DNA of 44,067 nt from NCBI RefSeq assembly GCF_000468495.1, contig NC_022444.1:2765745-2809811 (forward strand). Direction: 5' to 3'. Positions within the stretch are counted from its first letter, which is position 1, and the number at the start of each line of letters is the position of its first letter. The notes beneath the pieces were generated by a model. The model worked only from the letters and a program-made list of their open reading frames with translations, searched no databases and was not told the origin of the DNA. Source of the stretch: Megalodesulfovibrio gigas DSM 1382 = ATCC 19364. GTDB taxonomy: Bacteria; Desulfobacterota; Desulfovibrionia; Desulfovibrionales; Desulfovibrionaceae. A program made the position numbers and the translations under genes. Below are positions 40,461 to 44,067 of this stretch, piece by piece.

Positions 40461-42500
40461 ATGCGGCTTCGCCTACGGCACAAATTGGTGGGAGGCTTTC
40501 TCGGGGCAGCGGTCATCACTGCAGTCGTGGGCTTGGCCACCTTGCGATCCATCAATGCGCTTGACCAGAACATCATCTCGTTGACGGACGTGCAGCTGCC
40601 TGCCGTCGAACACCTCATCACCCTGAAGGCCGAGGCCGAACGCCTGCGGGTGGCCACCCGCACCCTGCTGGCGCCCGGGATATCCGGGGAGGACAAGGCC
40701 CGCCAGTACCAGAATGCGCAGAGCGCCCAAACCGCCCTGACACATGCGTTCGAAACCCTGGCCCCCCTGCTGGGTCAGGATCCTGCCTGGACCGAGCTGC
40801 ATGCCGCCTGGAAGGAATGGGACGCCAGCAATGCCCTCTTCCTGCAACGCTCCCATGAACTGGACGCCGTGGACGTACGCAACCCCACGGATCTGCGCCG
40901 CAAGATGGAGCTTTTTCGCGGGGACCATTACGCTCTGGCCACCAATGTGAACAATCTCCTGCACCTGGACATGCCCCTGCAAGGCGGCACGGATCCCACG
41001 GCCTGCAACTTCGGCAAGTGGCTGCAGGGTGAAGGCAAGGCCATCCGCAATCAGGCCATCCAGAATGCCCTGCAGGATATCACGCCGCACCACAACGCCT
41101 TCCATAAAGGCGTGGCCGACATCAAAAGCCACGTGGCCGCCAAGGATCATGCAGCAGCTGGTGCTGCATACAAAACCATGCTCCCGGCCATGGCCTCCAC
41201 CTTTTCCATGTTCGGCGCGCTGGCTGCGGAGGCGGACAAAGCCGAGGCCATGTATCAGGAAATGTACCGCCAATCCATGGTGGTGACCCGGGACAGGCAG
41301 GTGGTGACATTCCAGGTGCTCGACCGGCTGCTGGAGCACGTATCCGCCGCCACACAGCAGGCCTCCCAGCAGGCCCAGTCCAGTGCCAGCCTGGCATCCA
41401 CCGTGGCCGTGACCGGCATGGTCGCGGGCACATTGCTGGCCGTGGCGCTGGGACTCTTCCTGGCCCGCATCATCACCCGTCCCCTGCGCGAGGGAGTGGA
41501 TGCCGCCCAGGGCATGGCCCGGGGAGAATTGTTCCATCAGGTGACCTACGCCGGCAGCGACGAAACCGGCGACCTGGCCCTGGCCTTGCGGAGCATGATG
41601 GGCCGGCTCAGGACCGTGATTCTGGACGTCAAGGGCTCTGCCGAGCGTGTGGCTGCCGGCTGCGAGGAATTTTCCTCCTCCAGCCAGAGCCTTGCCCAGG
41701 GAGCCACAGAACAAGCCGCAGCCATTGAGGAAATTTCCTCTTCCATGGAGGAGATGTCCTCCAGCATCGCCCACAATACGGAACACGCCCAGAAGACGGA
41801 CACCATCGCCATGGCTGCAGCGAATGAAGCCCGGCAAAGCGGCGAGGCCGTGGCCCACACCCTGGCCGCCATGCGACAGATTGCCGAGAAAATCAGTATC
41901 ATCGAAGAAATCGCCCGCCAGACCAATCTGCTGGCCCTCAATGCCGCCATCGAGGCGGCCCGCGCCGGCGATCAGGGCAAGGGTTTTGCCGTGGTGGCCG
42001 CGGAAGTGCGCAAACTGGCCGAACGCAGCGGCACGGCGGCGGCGGAAATTGGCACGCTGTCCGGCTCCAGTGTGGCTGTGGCTGAAGAGGCGGAACGCAA
42101 GCTTGGGCAACTGGTGCCGGAAATCCAGCGCACTGCCGCCTTGATCCAGGAAATCGCCGCCACCTCCGAACAGCAGAAAGCCGGCGCCATGCAGATCAAC
42201 AAGGCCATCGGCCAGCTGGATCAGGTCATCCAGCAGAATGCAGCCACAGCCGAAGAGGTGAGCAGCACGGCCCAGACCCTGGCCGCCCAGGCGGTGCAGA
42301 TGCTGGAGGCCGTGGACTTCTTCGCCCTGGGGCAGTACGATCAGCGCAATCAGCGCGCTCTGCCCGGCGATCTCTTTGCCAATCCGGCCAATCCGGCCAA
42401 TCCGGCCAATCCGGCCAATCCGGCCAATCCGGACAGGCAGTCCCGCCAGGGCAAGTCGCCGCAACCGCCCCGCGCTGCGCATCAATTGGCGCGATTTTGA
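40461..42500 (+). CDS. Methyl-accepting chemotaxis protein with periplasmic CZB domain
   Basis: 679 aa. TM1 (about 8-28), sensor region, TM2 (about 312-335), HAMP (336-390), and an MCP signalling domain with the hairpin tip [22 protein letters not shown]. Between the two helices a chemoreceptor zinc-binding (CZB) motif is visible: His156 ([15 protein letters not shown]), Cys182 (ACNFGKW), His211 and His215 (HNAFH). The C-terminus ends in six ANP repeats and a basic tail, without a CheR-binding pentapeptide. GGGAG lies 8 bases before the ATG. The 109-base upstream spacer shows only a partial FliA-like match. Confidence 0.93.
   Translation: MRLRLRHKLVGGFLGAAVITAVVGLATLRSINALDQNIISLTDVQLPAVEHLITLKAEAERLRVATRTLLAPGISGEDKARQYQNAQSAQTALTHAFETLAPLLGQDPAWTELHAAWKEWDASNALFLQRSHELDAVDVRNPTDLRRKMELFRGDHYALATNVNNLLHLDMPLQGGTDPTACNFGKWLQGEGKAIRNQAIQNALQDITPHHNAFHKGVADIKSHVAAKDHAAAGAAYKTMLPAMASTFSMFGALAAEADKAEAMYQEMYRQSMVVTRDRQVVTFQVLDRLLEHVSAATQQASQQAQSSASLASTVAVTGMVAGTLLAVALGLFLARIITRPLREGVDAAQGMARGELFHQVTYAGSDETGDLALALRSMMGRLRTVILDVKGSAERVAAGCEEFSSSSQSLAQGATEQAAAIEEISSSMEEMSSSIAHNTEHAQKTDTIAMAAANEARQSGEAVAHTLAAMRQIAEKISIIEEIARQTNLLALNAAIEAARAGDQGKGFAVVAAEVRKLAERSGTAAAEIGTLSGSSVAVAEEAERKLGQLVPEIQRTAALIQEIAATSEQQKAGAMQINKAIGQLDQVIQQNAATAEEVSSTAQTLAAQAVQMLEAVDFFALGQYDQRNQRALPGDLFANPANPANPANPANPANPDRQSRQGKSPQPPRAAHQLARF
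42378..42431 (+). repeat. Six-copy 9-bp tandem repeat within chemoreceptor gene
   Basis: GCCAATCCG is repeated six times without error, encoding (Ala-Asn-Pro)x6 near the receptor C-terminus. Copy-number changes would alter length without breaking the frame. Confidence 0.95.
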
Positions 42501-42552
42501 TTCCCCTGTCCTGCTGACAGCGCAGGCATTCTTGCGATAGCATGCATATGGT

Positions 42553-42588
42553 CATGGCCGCGGGCCGGACTCCCCCGCCCGGGCCATG
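42553..42588 (+). terminator. GC-rich hairpin after chemoreceptor gene
   Basis: CATGGCC (42553-42559) pairs with GGCCATG (42582-42588), and CGGGC pairs with GCCCG inside with one bulged G. It lies 53 bases past the receptor stop and 31 bases before the next start. There is no T-run, so termination is possible but unproven. Confidence 0.45.
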
Positions 42589-42618
42589 GCCGCTGTGCTT
42601 GCATTGCAGGATTGTCCC

Positions 42619-43386
42619 ATGCCGAACGCCGTTGCCCCCGCACGCATTGAATTCATTCTGGTATATGCCTGTCCGGCATGCGGACGGGAAGCATTGATCA
42701 GACCCCGGGAAACCGCGGCTCCAGCCACCTGCCGGCACTGTCGGCACGTCTATCGGCCTTTCCCCCTGGCCGATGCAGCCCGGGACGCCATGCTGGCGGC
42801 CTATGCCAGCCATCAACCCCCTGCACCAATGACCGTCCGGGTCGCGGGGTTGCGCGGCCTGTGCTTTGTCCTGGCCGCAAACAGCCAGCCCCTGCAATTC
42901 GATACCCTGGCCGAAGTGGACACCCTGCACGCCAGCCTGACCAACGGCCTGGCCAATGCCGACGTGCCCTTCGCCATGGGGCGCACCCTGCTCCTCCACG
43001 GCTCGCTGCGGGAAGTGGGCGAGCCGGGCGACTTCGCCTTTGCCGTCATCGAAGGACCAACCCGACGAGCCGAAGCCTTTCTGGAGTTTGCGGTTCCAGG
43101 GCCGGATCTCGCCGCCCTGCCCCGCGGCAGCAGCGTGTGTGTGCGGGGCGTGTGCCGCGGGCTTATGGGATCGCACCATCCCCTGTCCATGGTGTTCAGC
43201 GATTGCCGTCTGGTGGGCCTGCAGGGTCAGCTGTTGCCGCCCGGCGGACAGGTGGCGGATGCGGCCATGGACTTCCCTCCGAACTCCCCGGGCAATCCGC
43301 TGGATGCGCATGTGATTTTTCAGTACCCCCCAGCGCTGGCCCAGGGTGAACAAGACCGCGGGCCATTCACAGAACAGGCTGGATAA
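42619..43386 (+). CDS. Zinc-ribbon plus OB-fold-like protein of unknown function
   Basis: 255 aa, no signal peptide. An N-terminal zinc ribbon, Cys18-x2-Cys21 (CPACG) and Cys38-x2-Cys41 (CRHC), is followed by a segment rich in alternating strands: LLLHGSLREVGEPGDFAFAVIEG, AFLEFAVPGPDLAALPRGSSVCVRGVCRG, SMVFSDCRLVG. This pattern recalls the tRNA_anti-like OB fold, at low certainty. The start MPNAV has AGGA 7 bases upstream; an earlier ATG (42586) lies in the hairpin region. No operon partner is clear. Confidence 0.7.
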   Translation: MPNAVAPARIEFILVYACPACGREALIRPRETAAPATCRHCRHVYRPFPLADAARDAMLAAYASHQPPAPMTVRVAGLRGLCFVLAANSQPLQFDTLAEVDTLHASLTNGLANADVPFAMGRTLLLHGSLREVGEPGDFAFAVIEGPTRRAEAFLEFAVPGPDLAALPRGSSVCVRGVCRGLMGSHHPLSMVFSDCRLVGLQGQLLPPGGQVADAAMDFPPNSPGNPLDAHVIFQYPPALAQGEQDRGPFTEQAG

Positions 43387-43448
43387 ATTGACGAACGCCC
43401 CAAGCTGAGCCCGGCATTGTTTCCCGTGCGGCAAGGCCCGTCAGCATC

Positions 43449-43476
43449 TTGACACGGCATGCTCCCTGGTTATGTT
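43449..43476 (+). promoter_or_regulatory. Candidate sigma-70 promoter of hsp20 gene
   Basis: TTGACA (43449-43454) and TATGTT (43471-43476) are separated by 16 bases. The predicted transcript begins near 43483, leaving a leader of about 40 bases. No CIRCE element is present. Confidence 0.5.
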
Positions 43477-43521
43477 GCTTGTGCAACCACCACAACATAC
43501 ATCATGACAAGGAGGTCCATC

Positions 43522-44010
43522 ATGTTCCGCACCTTTGTTCCCGATGTGCAGCGCCGCCGGGTCTCTTTGGGGGATCCCCGCCGTCCCGGGGGCATGACAA
43601 GCATGGCCGACCTGGCCAATCTGCTGGAAGACTTCTGGAAGACGCCGCTGGACGGGCTCCCCTTCGCTCGGATGACCGAAGGCGGCGTGACGCCGGCCAT
43701 GAACCTGCGCGAAATGCCAGACGCCCTGGAAGTGACGGCCGAACTGCCCGGCGTGGCCGCTTCGGACATCGAAGTGACCATCGACAAGGGCATCCTGACC
43801 ATCAAGGGCGAAAAGAAATTTGAGGAAGAAACGCAGGAAGGCGCATTCCATCGCGTGGAGCGCAGCTACGGCAGCTTTTCCCGCAGCGTGTCCCTGCCCT
43901 CCCCGGTGGCGGAAGACAAGATTGCCGCCAACTTCGCCAACGGCGTGCTCACGCTGACCCTGCCCAAGGCCGAAGAAGCCAAGGCCCGAAAGATCGAAAT
44001 CACCAGCTAA
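43522..44010 (+). CDS. Small heat-shock protein, Hsp20/alpha-crystallin family
   Basis: 162 aa cytoplasmic holdase chaperone. The alpha-crystallin domain (about 55-160) shows MNLREMPDALEVTAELPGV, IEVTIDKGILTIKGEKK, FHRVERSYGSFSRSVSLP and the conserved GVLTLTLPK, ending in KIEITS. The short N-terminal arm contains a V-x-R-R-R-V basic stretch. A perfect AAGGAGGT stands 7 bases before ATG 43522; in-frame codons further up are not used. Confidence 0.95.
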   Translation: MFRTFVPDVQRRRVSLGDPRRPGGMTSMADLANLLEDFWKTPLDGLPFARMTEGGVTPAMNLREMPDALEVTAELPGVAASDIEVTIDKGILTIKGEKKFEEETQEGAFHRVERSYGSFSRSVSLPSPVAEDKIAANFANGVLTLTLPKAEEAKARKIEITS

Positions 44011-44012
44011 CG

Positions 44013-44067
44013 CATTTTACTTTTGAAAGGAGTTCTCGGGGGAAAACCGTTCTAAAGAAAGGTTCTT
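44013..44067 (+). repeat. Dispersed palindromic 3'-end element, copy E (cut by window end)
   Basis: GCATTTTACTTTTGAAAGG is followed by CGGGGGAAAACC and the start of a returning arm, AAAGAAAGGTTCTT. It begins 2 bases after the hsp20 stop. The block order matches copies A and C. Confidence 0.6.

Noticed and set aside
42378-42431. Short repeats considered as a CRISPR array
   Set aside because: Nine-base units with no spacers, inside a coding frame.
43474-43521. ROSE-type RNA thermometer before hsp20
   Set aside because: A TTGCT that could pair with the ribosome site lies within or upstream of the likely start of transcription, and no extended multi-hairpin leader is present.

Overview
The window is GC-rich and densely coded. 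It reads as chromosomal DNA of a deltaproteobacterial sulfate reducer of the Desulfovibrio/Megalodesulfovibrio type. That placement is inferred from codon and GC style, the branched-chain amino acid transporter, the many PAS/receiver/c-di-GMP genes, a TrmFO-type tRNA methylase and a LarC protein; no rRNA or other definitive marker is present. I saw no tRNA, rRNA, insertion sequence, prophage or CRISPR array, and no gene-free stretch exceeds 300 bases.

Left part, minus strand (1-7300): a complete livK-livH-livM-livG-livF operon is transcribed leftwards and ends in a hairpin terminator. Upstream of it lie a cyclophilin-type peptidyl-prolyl isomerase with two plausible starts and larC (nickel-pincer cofactor nickel insertion).

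Middle left, minus strand (7345-21269): a long run of closely spaced genes. In transcription order they are: a candidate tiny membrane selenoprotein or broken gene; glgP; a clear guanidine-II (mini-ykkC) riboswitch; gdx/sugE; a membrane-anchored SGNH hydrolase; a LivK-like periplasmic binding protein translationally coupled to a GGDEF-EAL enzyme; an ATPase-like protein with a degenerate P-loop; and a large AsmA protein. Several of these may share the riboswitch-controlled transcript.

Middle (21268-29750): trmFO on the plus strand; a minus-strand trio of two paralogous TPR proteins around a GspE-N/CheX-like protein; then a plus-strand cytoplasmic hybrid histidine kinase followed by two single-domain response regulators. 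Palindromic 3'-end elements follow the regulators.

Right part (29759-44067): a DUF3859-like/SPOR cell-envelope protein with a secreted partner; a secreted FGE-sulfatase-fold protein; and a minus-strand operon encoding an ECF sigma factor, a putative membrane anti-sigma factor and four type IV prepilin-like proteins. The last of these is an 826-residue PilX/GspK-like protein carrying a lectin-like region. A lone FtsX/MacB-type permease, a chemoreceptor with a predicted periplasmic zinc-binding CZB domain, a zinc-ribbon/OB-fold protein and an Hsp20 chaperone complete the window.

The most interesting items are the guanidine-II riboswitch and what it may control, the CxxU selenoprotein candidate upstream of glgP, and the sigma-factor-led pseudopilin operon.
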